Positions 25,989 to 34,210 of a DNA stretch of 64,000 bases are shown piece after piece. The stretch comes from Aggregatilinea lenta (GTDB taxonomy: Bacteria; Chloroflexota; Anaerolineae; Aggregatilineales; Aggregatilineaceae), in assembly GCF_003569045.1 (NCBI RefSeq), contig NZ_BFCB01000003.1, positions 248,001 to 312,000 on the forward strand. The letters are read 5' to 3'. The stretch's first letter is position 1. Each line of letters starts with the position of its first letter. Under the pieces are notes generated by a model. That model had not been told where the DNA came from and did no database searches. It was given only the letters and a program-made list of their open reading frames with translations. Both the position numbers and the translations under genes were made by a program.

Positions 25989-27923
25989 ATGCAACAAACA
26001 GACTCCGTACCTCCTAACTTAGATCTTGCGCATCCCGACATCGTGGTGGTGTCGCGCCCATCCAAAAGCCTGTGGCGCGAGACGCTTGAGCGGCTGCTGC
26101 GTAAGCCGTCGGCCATCGTCGGACTGTCGATTCTGAGCTTTCTGATCGTGGTCGCCGTGTTTGCGCCCCTGATCGCCACGCACGATCCGCTGGCCGTGCT
26201 GCTCGACACGCCGGAAGAGGGCGTCGTCAAGCGTATGTCGCCGTGCATCCACCTGCTCGGCTGCCCCACCGCCGGGGACGAGCTGGTGCGCGTGAGCATG
26301 GATGCGCCCATCGACGTGAGTGCGCTCAGCGCCACCAGCGCGCTGATGCTGACGGCCAGTGGCACGACGGTGGACATCTGGAACGCCGATAGTGGTAAGC
26401 CGGTGGCGAATTTCGAGCTGGAGAACCCCGTAACGGCGGTAAGCTGGAGTCCCAACGACCAGAAGATCCTCGCCGCGACCACTAACGGCGACATTGTCGT
26501 GTGGGACATGAACACGCGCTCGCTGAATCGCACGCTGGAGCACGAGGGCGGCGCGACGTACATCGCGTGGAACGCCGATGGCACGCGCTTCCTCAGCGCG
26601 GACGATCACACCGTGCGCCTGTGGGATGCGCTGTCGTGGAATCAAGTTGCGGCCATTGACCTGGACGGCGAGCGCATCGCGTCGGCGTGGAACACCAACG
26701 GCACGCTGGTCATGACGGCCAGCGGCAGCACGGTCAAGCTGTGGAACGCCTTCACCGGCACGGAAGTGACGACGCTGGAGCACGACGCGCCGCTGACGAG
26801 CGCCGTGTTCAACAAGGCGAGCACCAGCATCCTGAGCACCAGCAGCAATACGCTGCACATCTGGAACGCGAATTCGTACACCGAAGACCGCGTGATCGAG
26901 TACGACGGCGATCTGTCGTACGGCGCGTGGAGTGAGGATCTGTCGCGCGGGGTTATCCGCGTGATGGCCACCAGCGGCGATACCGTCGTAGTGTGGAACG
27001 CGCGCACGGGCGATCTGCTGCTGGAACTGCCGCACGGCGAGCCGGTGGTGAGCGTCGCCAGCAGCCCGCTCGCCACGCGCATCATGACCCAGGGCGAGCA
27101 CCAGATCCGTGTGTGGGACGCGACCAACGGCGAGAACATCCTCACCTTTGATCGCGACGAGCCGGTGACCAAAGCCGCCTGGGAAAGCACGGGTGGCGCG
27201 GTGCTGGTGACCGCCGGAGATCAGCTCTCGGCGGTGAAGACGAGCGACAAGCAGTATCTGATGGGCATCGACGGCAACGTGCGCGACCAGTTCAGCCGCG
27301 TGGTGTACGGCGCACGGTTGTCGCTGATGGTCGGCATCACGACCGTAACCTTTGCCGTGATCATCGGCGTGTTCACGGGCGCGGTGGCCGGATACCTGGG
27401 CGGCTGGCCGGACAACATCATCATGCGCGTCATGGACGTGGTGCTGGCCTTCCCCTCGCTGATCCTGGCGATCGCAGTGGTGACGGTGCTTGGTCCCGGT
27501 CTGATCAACGCGCTGCTGGCGATCTCGATCGTGTCCATCCCCGCCTATGCGCGCGTGGCGCGGTCCGGCGTGCTGGCCGTCAAGGAAGAAGACTACGTGA
27601 TGGCCGACCGCGTGCTGGGCGTTGCGCCGGTGCGCATCCTGTTCCGGCGGATTCTGCCCAACGCGCTCGCTCCGCTGATCGTGCAGGCCACGCTGGGCAT
27701 CGGCACGGCCATCCTCGACGCGGCGGCGCTGTCGTTCCTGGGCCTGGGCGCGCAGCCGCCGACGCCGGAGTGGGGCGCAATGCTCGGCGCGGAGCGCAAC
27801 CAGATCTTCACCGCGCCGCATCTGGTATTTTATCCCGGTATCGCCATTATGATCACGGTCCTGGCGTTCAACCTGTTGGGCGACGGCCTGCGGGACGCGC
27901 TCGACCCGCGCCTGGACCGCTGA
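25989..27923 (+). CDS. OppC/DppC-type ABC permease with inserted WD40 beta-propeller
   Basis: The 644-residue product is about twice the normal length. Residues 1-90 are a normal OppC N-terminus with TM1 (SAIVGLSILSFLIVVAVFAP) and THDPLA. Residues about 425-644 are the normal remainder (LMGIDGNVRDQFSRVVYGAR, five membrane segments, EAA loop near 519-560, C-terminal GDGLRDALDPRL). Between them lie about 330 residues of WD-type repeats. Motifs ending W-(N/D) occur at 131, 172, 212, 252, 292, 336 and 376, spaced about 40, with a degenerate eighth unit near 413. The insertion sits in the TM1-TM2 loop, which faces outward in this family, so the propeller should lie next to the binding-protein docking face. 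The frame is continuous with no stop or frameshift. Confidence 0.92.
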   Translation: MQQTDSVPPNLDLAHPDIVVVSRPSKSLWRETLERLLRKPSAIVGLSILSFLIVVAVFAPLIATHDPLAVLLDTPEEGVVKRMSPCIHLLGCPTAGDELVRVSMDAPIDVSALSATSALMLTASGTTVDIWNADSGKPVANFELENPVTAVSWSPNDQKILAATTNGDIVVWDMNTRSLNRTLEHEGGATYIAWNADGTRFLSADDHTVRLWDALSWNQVAAIDLDGERIASAWNTNGTLVMTASGSTVKLWNAFTGTEVTTLEHDAPLTSAVFNKASTSILSTSSNTLHIWNANSYTEDRVIEYDGDLSYGAWSEDLSRGVIRVMATSGDTVVVWNARTGDLLLELPHGEPVVSVASSPLATRIMTQGEHQIRVWDATNGENILTFDRDEPVTKAAWESTGGAVLVTAGDQLSAVKTSDKQYLMGIDGNVRDQFSRVVYGARLSLMVGITTVTFAVIIGVFTGAVAGYLGGWPDNIIMRVMDVVLAFPSLILAIAVVTVLGPGLINALLAISIVSIPAYARVARSGVLAVKEEDYVMADRVLGVAPVRILFRRILPNALAPLIVQATLGIGTAILDAAALSFLGLGAQPPTPEWGAMLGAERNQIFTAPHLVFYPGIAIMITVLAFNLLGDGLRDALDPRLDR

Positions 27924-27956
27924 GTGAGATTGAATGAGATCGAGTTTAGGGACAGC

Positions 27957-28997
27957 ATGAGCGAACAGCAGAACGGCAACACTCACAAGGAAACGTCTTC
28001 TGAGCCTCCCTTGTTGGAGGTCCGGGATCTACGCACGTACTTTTTCACCCGCGAAGGCACGGTCAAAGCCGTGGATGGGGTGAGCTTCGAGGTGCAGCGC
28101 GGCGAGATTCGCGGCATCGTCGGCGAATCCGGCTGCGGTAAGAGCATGACCGCGCTCTCGATCCTGCGGCTGGTCGATAAGCCGGGCAAGATCGTTTCCG
28201 GCGAGGTATGCTTCAAGGGCGAAGACCTGCTCAAAAAATCATCGCGGGAAATGACTGAGGTGCGTGGCGAGCAGATCAGCATGATCTTTCAGGAGCCGAA
28301 GTCGTCGCTGAACCCGGTGTTCCGGGTGGGCACGCAGCTCGTGGAAGTGCTCAAGGTCCATAACGTCGCTAAGCGCAAAGCCAACGAGCGGCGCGCGGTC
28401 GAGCTGCTGCGCGAGGTCGGCATCCCCGACCCGGAGCGGCGCGTGAGCAACTACCCGCACGAGATGTCGGGCGGCATGGCGCAGCGCGTGATGATCGCAA
28501 TGGGCATGGCGCTCGCGCCGGATCTGCTCATCGCGGACGAGCCGACCACCGCGCTCGACGTGACGATCCAGGCGCAGGTGCTGGACCTGATCCGCCGCCT
28601 GCGTGACGAGCACGGTATGGCGGTTATGCTCATCACGCACGACATGGGCGTCGTGGCGGAAATGGCCGACATCGTGACCGTGATGTACGCCGGGACTGCC
28701 GTCGAAGAGGCGGCGACCGAGCCGCTGTTCGACGCGCCGCTGCACCCCTACACTCAGGGGTTGATCGCGTCGATCCCGGTGATGGGCCAGATCAAGGAGC
28801 GGCTGGACGTGATCCCCGGCATGGTCCCCAACCTGATCGACATGCCGCCGGGCTGCCGCTTCGCGCCGCGCTGCCGCGCCCGCGTCGAGCACGGCCTGAC
28901 GCGCTGCGAGGTCGAGGAGCCGCACATGATCGAGGCCCGGCCTGGGCACTACGTCCGGTGCTGGCTGTATGAAGACGGAGGCGAGAATAACGCATGA
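27957..28997 (+). CDS. Dipeptide/oligopeptide ABC transporter ATPase, DppD/OppD family
   Basis: The 346-residue ATPase has Walker [10 protein letters not shown]-loop [11 protein letters not shown], signature MSGGMAQRV, Walker [14 protein letters not shown]-loop LITHDMG, and the family-specific C-terminal extension [13 protein letters not shown]...GLTRC with Cys residues (in relatives a 4Fe-4S or zinc site). I chose the ATG at 27957; an upstream in-frame ATG-like start at 27924 overlaps nothing but lacks homology. It overlaps the next gene by four bases. Confidence 0.93.
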   Translation: MSEQQNGNTHKETSSEPPLLEVRDLRTYFFTREGTVKAVDGVSFEVQRGEIRGIVGESGCGKSMTALSILRLVDKPGKIVSGEVCFKGEDLLKKSSREMTEVRGEQISMIFQEPKSSLNPVFRVGTQLVEVLKVHNVAKRKANERRAVELLREVGIPDPERRVSNYPHEMSGGMAQRVMIAMGMALAPDLLIADEPTTALDVTIQAQVLDLIRRLRDEHGMAVMLITHDMGVVAEMADIVTVMYAGTAVEEAATEPLFDAPLHPYTQGLIASIPVMGQIKERLDVIPGMVPNLIDMPPGCRFAPRCRARVEHGLTRCEVEEPHMIEARPGHYVRCWLYEDGGENNA

Positions 28998-30010
28998 GCG
29001 AGCCTCAGAACCTGTTAGAAGTCCGGGGATTGAAGGTCCATTTTCCCGTCAAAAGCAGCCTGCTCAAGCGCACCATCGGCGTGGTCCAGGCCGTGGACGG
29101 CATCGACCTCGACGTGAAGCGCGGCGAGATCCTGGGGCTGGTGGGCGAATCCGGCTGCGGCAAGACGACGGCGGGCCGCGCGATCCTGCGCCTGATCGAA
29201 GCAACAGCAGGATCGGTCTTTTTTGATGGTGTGGACCTGTTCAAGCTGAGCCAGGCCGAGATGAAGCCGTACCGCGCCGACATGCAGCTCGTGTTTCAGG
29301 ACCCGTACTCGTCGCTCGATCCGCGCTCGAAGGTGGGCGACATCGTGGGCGAGGGGCTGCGCGTGCACGGCGTGAACGACGCCGGCGAACGCCGCGAGCG
29401 CGTGCTGAAAGCGTTGCAACTGGTCGGCCTGACGGAGGCGCACATGCGGCGCTTCCCGCACGAGTTTTCCGGCGGGCAGCGGCAGCGCATCGGCATCGCG
29501 CGGGCGCTGGTGCTCAACCCCAAGTTCATTGTGTGTGACGAGCCGGTGTCCGCGCTGGACGTCTCGATCCAGTCGCAGGTGCTGAATCTGCTCAAGGACC
29601 TTCAGGAAGAACTCGACCTCACGCTGCTGTTCATCGCGCACGACTTGAGCGTGGTGGAGCACCTGTGCAACCGCGTGGCGGTGATGTACCTGGGCAAGAT
29701 CGTCGAGGTTAGCAGCCGCGAGCAGTTATTCGGCAGCCCGCAGCATCCCTACACCCAGGCGCTGATGTCCGCGATCCCGGTGGCGGACCCGAAGGCCAAG
29801 CGCGACCGCATCATCCTGCAGGGCGATCCGCCCAGCCCGCTGAATCCGCCGCCCGGCTGCCGCTTCCATACGCGCTGCCAGGAGGCGATCGAGGTATGCT
29901 CGCAGGTCGAGCCGCTGCTGGTGGACCTGAGCGTGAATCACCTGTGCGCGTGCCACGTGCGCGAGGCGCAGATGAAGCAGGCCCGCGCGGAGTCCTTGCA
30001 ACTAGTGTAG
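28994..30010 (+). CDS. Dipeptide/oligopeptide ABC transporter ATPase, DppF/OppF family
   Basis: The 338-residue ATPase has Walker [10 protein letters not shown]-loop [12 protein letters not shown], signature [15 protein letters not shown], Walker [14 protein letters not shown]-loop FIAHDLSVV, and the C-terminal [13 protein letters not shown]...VC cysteines. With the DppD-type subunit it forms the heterodimeric motor. It is the last gene of the importer operon; a palindromic repeat 24 bases downstream could form the 3' hairpin. Confidence 0.93.
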   Translation: MSEPQNLLEVRGLKVHFPVKSSLLKRTIGVVQAVDGIDLDVKRGEILGLVGESGCGKTTAGRAILRLIEATAGSVFFDGVDLFKLSQAEMKPYRADMQLVFQDPYSSLDPRSKVGDIVGEGLRVHGVNDAGERRERVLKALQLVGLTEAHMRRFPHEFSGGQRQRIGIARALVLNPKFIVCDEPVSALDVSIQSQVLNLLKDLQEELDLTLLFIAHDLSVVEHLCNRVAVMYLGKIVEVSSREQLFGSPQHPYTQALMSAIPVADPKAKRDRIILQGDPPSPLNPPPGCRFHTRCQEAIEVCSQVEPLLVDLSVNHLCACHVREAQMKQARAESLQLV

Positions 30011-30033
30011 CTTAGGCTTCCCAAAAACCTCTT

Positions 30034-30060
30034 CAGGGGCGTATCGCAATACGCCCCTAC
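30034..30060. repeat. GGGGC palindrome repeat
   Basis: CAGGGGCGTATCGCAATACGCCCCTAC, the same core as the copy at 5046, right after the importer operon. Confidence 0.85.
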
Positions 30061-30221
30061 ACAAACCTTTCCGTCACGCGATCCACCCGTTTTTACCCAC
30101 AAACTTCCCGACGATCCTGCTGCGCGGCCCCAGGCGGACCTATACGCGCCACGGCACGACGGCTACAATGATACGCTGTTCGCCAGTTGTGCAACTCTGC
30201 ACCTTCAGAAAGAGGCCGCGT

Positions 30222-31460
30222 GTGAAGCGCACCTTGCGCGCCGGGCGATTCTCGGCGCAGATGTGGCTGCTCGCCGGGGGCACGTTCCTGGGCAGCCTGA
30301 GCCTGAGCCTGATCTGGCCGTTCCTCACCATTTACATCCGCGAGCAGCTCGACGTGCCGCTGACCACCGTCACGTCGCTGTTCACGCTGCAATCGGTCGC
30401 CGGACTGGCGGGCACGATGGTCATCAGCCCGCTGATGGACCACTTCGGGCGCAGGAACGCGATGGTGATCGGGCTGGTGGCGAGCAGTCTGAATCTGGTG
30501 GCGATGAGCGGCGCGGATACGCTGTGGCAGTGGGCGATCCTCGTGCCGTTGTACGGCGTGGTGAACAGCGTGTTCCGCATCGGCAGCTACGCGATGGTCG
30601 CGGATATGGTCGATTCCAGCGACCGCGCGGAGGTCTTCGCGCTGCTGCGGATGGGCGACAACCTGGGGATCGCGTTGGGTCCGGCGTTGGGCGGGCTGCT
30701 GATCTCGGTCGGCTACACGCTGACGTACCTCCTTGCCGCCGCGATCCAGGTCGTGCTGGCCGTGTTCGTGCTGACCATGCTGCACGAGACGCTGCCGGAG
30801 CACGGCGCGCCGTCCGCGTCCGGGGTGCGAGTCCCGTCGCTCGGCTACGGGCCGCTGCTGCGCGATCGCGTCTTTATGAGCGTGTGGGGCTTTTACATTC
30901 TGGTGCAGATCGCCAACTCGATGGTGTTCATGCTGCTGGGCGTGTACGTCAAGGAGAATTACGCGATCAACGAGGAGATGTACGGCTGGATCATCGTGGT
31001 GAACGCCGTGCTGATCGTCGCGTTCCAGTACGCCGTGACGCGCCGCACCGACCGCCACGCGCCGCTGCCCGTGCTGATGCTGGGTGCGCTGCTGTACGCC
31101 GCCGGGCTGGGGATCTTTGCCCTCAGCCGCGATGTGGCGGGCTTCGTGTTGGGAATGTCCGTGCTGACATTCGGGGAAATGGTGATCGTGCCCACCGCGA
31201 CGACCGTCACCGCCCACCTCGCGCCGGTCGATATGCGGGCGCGCTATATGGGCGCGTTCAGCCTGTCGTTCCGCATTGGGTCGGGGGTGGGGCCGGTCGC
31301 CGGGGGGTGGCTGAGCGAGGCTGTCGCGCCTGCGGCGACGTGGTATGGTGGCGGGACGGTGTGCCTGATCGCCGCCGCCGGATACCTGGTACTGGGTCGT
31401 ATTCCGGCATTCGGGGCGCGGCTCGCGCCGCAACCGGTGGAGGCCGAACCCACCGCATAA
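30222..31460 (+). CDS. MFS transporter (multidrug/sugar efflux-like)
   Basis: About 412 residues with twelve hydrophobic segments. It has the motif-A region GPLMDHFGRRNAMVIG-like (PLMDHFGRRNAMVIGL) in the TM2-TM3 loop, a second half opening near LLRDRVFMSVWGFY, and the TM5-like GPALGGLLISVG. It probably exports a drug or metabolite. I chose the GTG at 30222, with AGAGG 6 bases upstream, over the first possible start at 30168. Confidence 0.85.
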   Translation: MKRTLRAGRFSAQMWLLAGGTFLGSLSLSLIWPFLTIYIREQLDVPLTTVTSLFTLQSVAGLAGTMVISPLMDHFGRRNAMVIGLVASSLNLVAMSGADTLWQWAILVPLYGVVNSVFRIGSYAMVADMVDSSDRAEVFALLRMGDNLGIALGPALGGLLISVGYTLTYLLAAAIQVVLAVFVLTMLHETLPEHGAPSASGVRVPSLGYGPLLRDRVFMSVWGFYILVQIANSMVFMLLGVYVKENYAINEEMYGWIIVVNAVLIVAFQYAVTRRTDRHAPLPVLMLGALLYAAGLGIFALSRDVAGFVLGMSVLTFGEMVIVPTATTVTAHLAPVDMRARYMGAFSLSFRIGSGVGPVAGGWLSEAVAPAATWYGGGTVCLIAAAGYLVLGRIPAFGARLAPQPVEAEPTA

Positions 31461-31514
31461 GCGCGGACTGTGCCGCGCTGCGTGAGCGTATGCGGTTGCC
31501 TGCGCGCCGGGGCG

Positions 31515-31736
31515 CTAGAACAGTTGGACCAGGAGCGCGTTGTAGATCAGCAGGAAGACGCCGCACGCCGTGAGGACCAGCCCCAGGCGATCCTGCATGC
31601 GATCCCACGCGTCGGTGCGCTCGATCGTCTGCCCGAACGCGCGCTGCAGGACCATCGCGTCAAACCACCACAGATCCTTGAGATAAATACGGGATAAGCC
31701 AGTTGCGATAAGGACGAGTCCGGCGAGGATGATCAT
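31515..31736 (-). CDS. Small two-helix membrane protein, unknown
   Basis: A 73-residue frame with a hydrophobic N-terminus (MIILAGLVLIATGLSRIYL), a charged middle (QTIERTDAWDRMQDRLG) and a second hydrophobic helix at the C-terminus (VLTACGVFLLIYNALLVQ). No clear ribosome-binding site precedes the ATG. Composition and hydrophobicity pattern suggest a real gene; I know no family for it. Confidence 0.5.
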   Translation of the reverse strand: MIILAGLVLIATGLSRIYLKDLWWFDAMVLQRAFGQTIERTDAWDRMQDRLGLVLTACGVFLLIYNALLVQLF

Positions 31737-31750
31737 GATGTTAGCCCACT

Positions 31751-31782
31751 ATGCTCCCAAACTGACGTTGGGAACCGAGCAT
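31751..31782. other. Imperfect hairpin at the edge of the AT-rich island
   Basis: ATGCTCCCAAAC and GTTGGGAACCGAGCAT pair with a small bulge. It marks the point where composition changes from GC-rich to AT-rich; no direct repeat or integrase is visible nearby. Confidence 0.4.
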
Positions 31783-31974
31783 ATCACATTCGGGCGCGCG
31801 TTGGTGTGAAGAAACTGTGAAAATCGAAAACCTGTAGGATTCGGTTAGTGGGTGGGTGACGGGGGGAAGATGAGTTGATTTGTGCTGGAGTAAAAGTGGG
31901 ATCCTGATGCTAGCGGGAAAGTAAATAGCTTGGTAATATACAGTAGCTCGTGGTATTTCAAGGAGAAGAAGGGA

Positions 31975-32442
31975 ATGTCTGAGACCTGGATAGGAATTAC
32001 CGTCTCTGGTAGCGATATAACTCTCGTGAACCTCCAATTTGGGAATAATGATGAATGTGTTCTCAATGACGATCTGACTTGGTCCCTTCAAAAGGGTGAA
32101 CGAGCTGCCGCATATGCAGTAATGTATAGTACTGTACTTAACTATCTTAAAGAGAACTCAATAGACAAGGTGGTTATAAAGAAGAGTGCCCTAAGCAGAG
32201 AAGGTATAAACCAATCTCATCTTGATGCCGCAGAATTGAGAGGGGTCGTTATGGCTGCTGCTGCAAAATCATCTTGTGAAACACGTGTGATCAGCAAAGC
32301 ACATGCTAGTCGTACTTTTGGCAAAAGAAATACTGACGAGTATGTGAAAGATGAGATATTCTGGACGGATAAATCTTTGGTTCCTAAGCTTCGAAAAGGC
32401 AGTCGAGAAGCTGCCTTTCTGATATTCGCGGCGAGGAAGTAA
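31975..32442 (+). CDS. RNase H-fold-like (RuvC/YqgF- or DUF3010-like) protein, unknown
   Basis: The 155-residue protein starts with a strand pair WIGITVSGSDITLVNLQF, like the first hairpin of an RNase H fold. A long helix with VLNYLKENSIDKVVIKKSAL follows, then AAELRGVVMAAAAKSSCETRVISKAHASRTF, an order seen in RuvC-like and DUF3010-like proteins. The first-strand acidic residue usual in active nucleases is not clearly conserved, so it may be a non-catalytic relative. AAGGAGAAGAAGGG precedes the ATG at 31975. Its TAA shares a base with the ATG of the kinase gene (TAATG), so the two are coupled. The codons are clearly AT-richer than in neighbours, which suggests transfer. Confidence 0.65.
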   Translation: MSETWIGITVSGSDITLVNLQFGNNDECVLNDDLTWSLQKGERAAAYAVMYSTVLNYLKENSIDKVVIKKSALSREGINQSHLDAAELRGVVMAAAAKSSCETRVISKAHASRTFGKRNTDEYVKDEIFWTDKSLVPKLRKGSREAAFLIFAARK

Positions 32443-33485
32443 TGGCGAACGATCTCTTTGCAAATTTATCGCTTCACGATCCCATTGGTGCTGGTTTTTT
32501 TGGTACGGTCTATGAAGGGAACGATCCAGTACAAGGAAAAGTAGCGGTAAAAGTTCTTACCCAAAAGGAAGATGAGTCTGATGAAAGATGGAATCTTCGA
32601 AAAGCGACTTTGTTGAATGAAGGGCAACGTCTTAAAGATGCTGAACATGATCACGTTGTAAGGGTATATGGGCTTCTTGAATCCACCCATGGTAGCGAAG
32701 TTTATTTGGTGATGGAGTACTGTGAAAATGGCAGTTTGCAGCAGTGCTTTGAACGTGGTCCTATGCAACTTCGACCCCTGCGAAAGTACTTGACGGAAGC
32801 AGCACTTGGACTCCAGGCTATACACGCTCGTGAAATGATTCACCGTGATCTTAAGCCGTCCAATATTCTTCTCGATAGTTCAGATCATGCAAAGATTGCC
32901 GATTTTGGACTCGTTACGAATGATTTACTTCTAGGTTATGGGTCTGGACAGGGCTATGCAGATCATTTAGCTAAAGAAGTTTACGAAACAGGACTTACGA
33001 GTGTGCGGACTGACGTTTTCGCATTTGGGATGACCGCGTACCGTCTTCTGCATGGAGAGGAATTTTATTCTGAGCAGCTTCCTCCACGCCAACTGATACG
33101 CGATGGAGGATTTCCTGGCAAGCTGAAATGGCTTCCTAATATACCTCAAGAATGGCGTCGTTTTATTCGCAAAGCATTGCATGATGACACGAATAGTCGG
33201 TTGCAGAGTGCTAGCGAAATTCTAAATAAACTTGCAGCAATGCCAGTTGAACCTGATTGGGAATGCACATACAGTCCTGAAGAGGTAGTTTGGCAACACT
33301 GGCATCGTAGCCGAAGGATAGAAGTTAGGTGGCAGGGGAAAACCTTACGGACCCAGAGCTGGAGCGCCATAAGCTATCCTCATACCACTACTGGTCGCAC
33401 GAGACGGCTAGATGGTTCGGCAGCGATTAGCAAAGGGCAGGCAATAAGAGAACTTGAAAGATTCTTTGCAGGTTACAGAAGCTAG
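32442..33485 (+). CDS. Hanks-type serine/threonine protein kinase, soluble
   Basis: The 347-residue protein has a full kinase domain in the first ~270 residues: glycine loop GAGFFGTVYEG, VAVKVL with the ATP Lys, catalytic loop HRDLKPSNIL, DFG in IADFGLV, and TDVFAFGMTAYRLL for the F-helix. The usual APE after the activation loop is replaced by a segment around YETGLTSVRTDV. There is no membrane helix and no PASTA domain. The ~75-residue C-terminal tail (WQHWHRSRRIEVRWQGK...) is basic and Trp-rich with no recognised family. It is coupled to the RNase H-like gene, and both differ in composition from the surrounding chromosome. Confidence 0.88.
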   Translation: MANDLFANLSLHDPIGAGFFGTVYEGNDPVQGKVAVKVLTQKEDESDERWNLRKATLLNEGQRLKDAEHDHVVRVYGLLESTHGSEVYLVMEYCENGSLQQCFERGPMQLRPLRKYLTEAALGLQAIHAREMIHRDLKPSNILLDSSDHAKIADFGLVTNDLLLGYGSGQGYADHLAKEVYETGLTSVRTDVFAFGMTAYRLLHGEEFYSEQLPPRQLIRDGGFPGKLKWLPNIPQEWRRFIRKALHDDTNSRLQSASEILNKLAAMPVEPDWECTYSPEEVVWQHWHRSRRIEVRWQGKTLRTQSWSAISYPHTTTGRTRRLDGSAAISKGQAIRELERFFAGYRS

Positions 33486-33486
33486 T

Positions 33487-33690
33487 TCAATGCAAGATAT
33501 AAGGTCCTTGATTTTCAGATGCTTTGATAGGCCCTGTGCCAAATTTGCGTATGGCAATCCTTTTCCGTTTTGCGCTGCAAACTTGGCAATAGGTACGATG
33601 ATTAGAAACTCTATTTTTCACAGTCAGAGGTCTACCACAGTACTTACACTTTGCACGAACTATCAGAGCGCGGTTTGCAGTCTTTTTCAT
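33487..33690 (-). CDS. Small zinc-ribbon-like protein
   Basis: The 67-residue basic protein has Cys15-x2-Cys18 and Cys35-x2-Cys38 with a basic 16-residue spacer, a likely zinc ribbon/finger that could bind nucleic acid or protein. AAAGGAGG lies 6 bases before the ATG, and a consensus promoter with an embedded palindrome is 80 bases upstream. It ends one base from the convergent kinase gene. It is AT-rich like the kinase pair. No specific family is recognised. Confidence 0.72.
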   Translation of the reverse strand: MKKTANRALIVRAKCKYCGRPLTVKNRVSNHRTYCQVCSAKRKRIAIRKFGTGPIKASENQGPYILH

Positions 33691-33768
33691 TTGAACCTCC
33701 TTTTCTTTAAGGTGTCAAGATAGTTTGAGTTGATTATATACATTTTCTTATATTGTGCATGTGAGTAT

Positions 33769-33797
33769 ATTTTAGAACACAAGTTCTAATCTGTCAA
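33769..33797 (-). promoter_or_regulatory. Consensus promoter with LexA-box-like operator
   Basis: On the minus strand TTGACA (33797-33792) and TAAAAT (33774-33769) are exactly 17 bases apart. The 18-base palindrome TTAGAAC-TTGT-GTTCTAA (33789-33772) fills the spacer and touches the -10 box. The GAAC-N4-GTTC core is that of the LexA box of Firmicutes and Actinobacteria; its use here is inferred. Confidence 0.65.
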
Positions 33798-33844
33798 TTT
33801 CCTTGACACGCCCCGCCCTTTCGTGCTATTGTTTGCGCTATCAA

Positions 33845-34180
33845 CCACATATCCACAGGCGTTGATCTGGAATAGTAAACGCCAAAGCGAAGGTCAGAGA
33901 GCCGCCGGGTGCTGTGAAGGCGGTCCTAGCGCGGGCGTGGAATGGTCCAGGGAGCCGTACCGTCAAACGGGCGTTCCCCAGTAGACGGCACCGGAGGCCC
34001 CACCGTTATCACGGGGACGGGTATCGATGCGCGAGCGTCCGTACCCTGCAAAGTGAAGCTGGCTTCCTGACGAAACAATCCGCGATCACCGTGGATTTTT
34101 TGTTTCTAGGGCACAGTCGCTTAACCAAGGTGGCACCACGGGATTCCCCCTCTCGTCCTTGAACGTAGAGGGGGATTTTT
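33845..34180 (+). promoter_or_regulatory. T-box riboswitch leader (tRNA-Trp) of the trp operon
   Basis: The leader shows T-box landmarks in order. AGTAAAC begins the specifier-stem base. AGAGAGCCG...GGGTGCTGTGAAGG forms the AG bulge and distal loop. GAATGG follows with the TGG (Trp) specifier at 33943-33945. CACCGTTATCACGGGG lies in stem III, and the T-box motif AAGGTGGCACCACGGG is at 34127-34142. A terminator closes it: TCCCCCTCT (34145-34153) pairs with AGAGGGGGA (34167-34175) and TTTTT follows. Uncharged tRNA-Trp would stabilise the antiterminator and switch on trpE, whose start is 31 bases on. A promoter was not assigned. Confidence 0.93.
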
Positions 34181-34210
34181 GATCCTGTCACCGACCGGAG
34201 GCGACCGAAA

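Noticed and set aside
26019-27986. 655-codon minus-strand frame opposite the WD40-permease
   Set aside because: Long antisense frames arise from the codon bias of GC-rich genes; this one is His/Arg-rich with no motif, while the plus frame encodes permease and WD units.
33454-33723. 89-codon plus-strand frame over the zinc-ribbon gene
   Set aside because: It is antisense to the zinc-ribbon gene, which has a strong ribosome-binding site and a consensus promoter.
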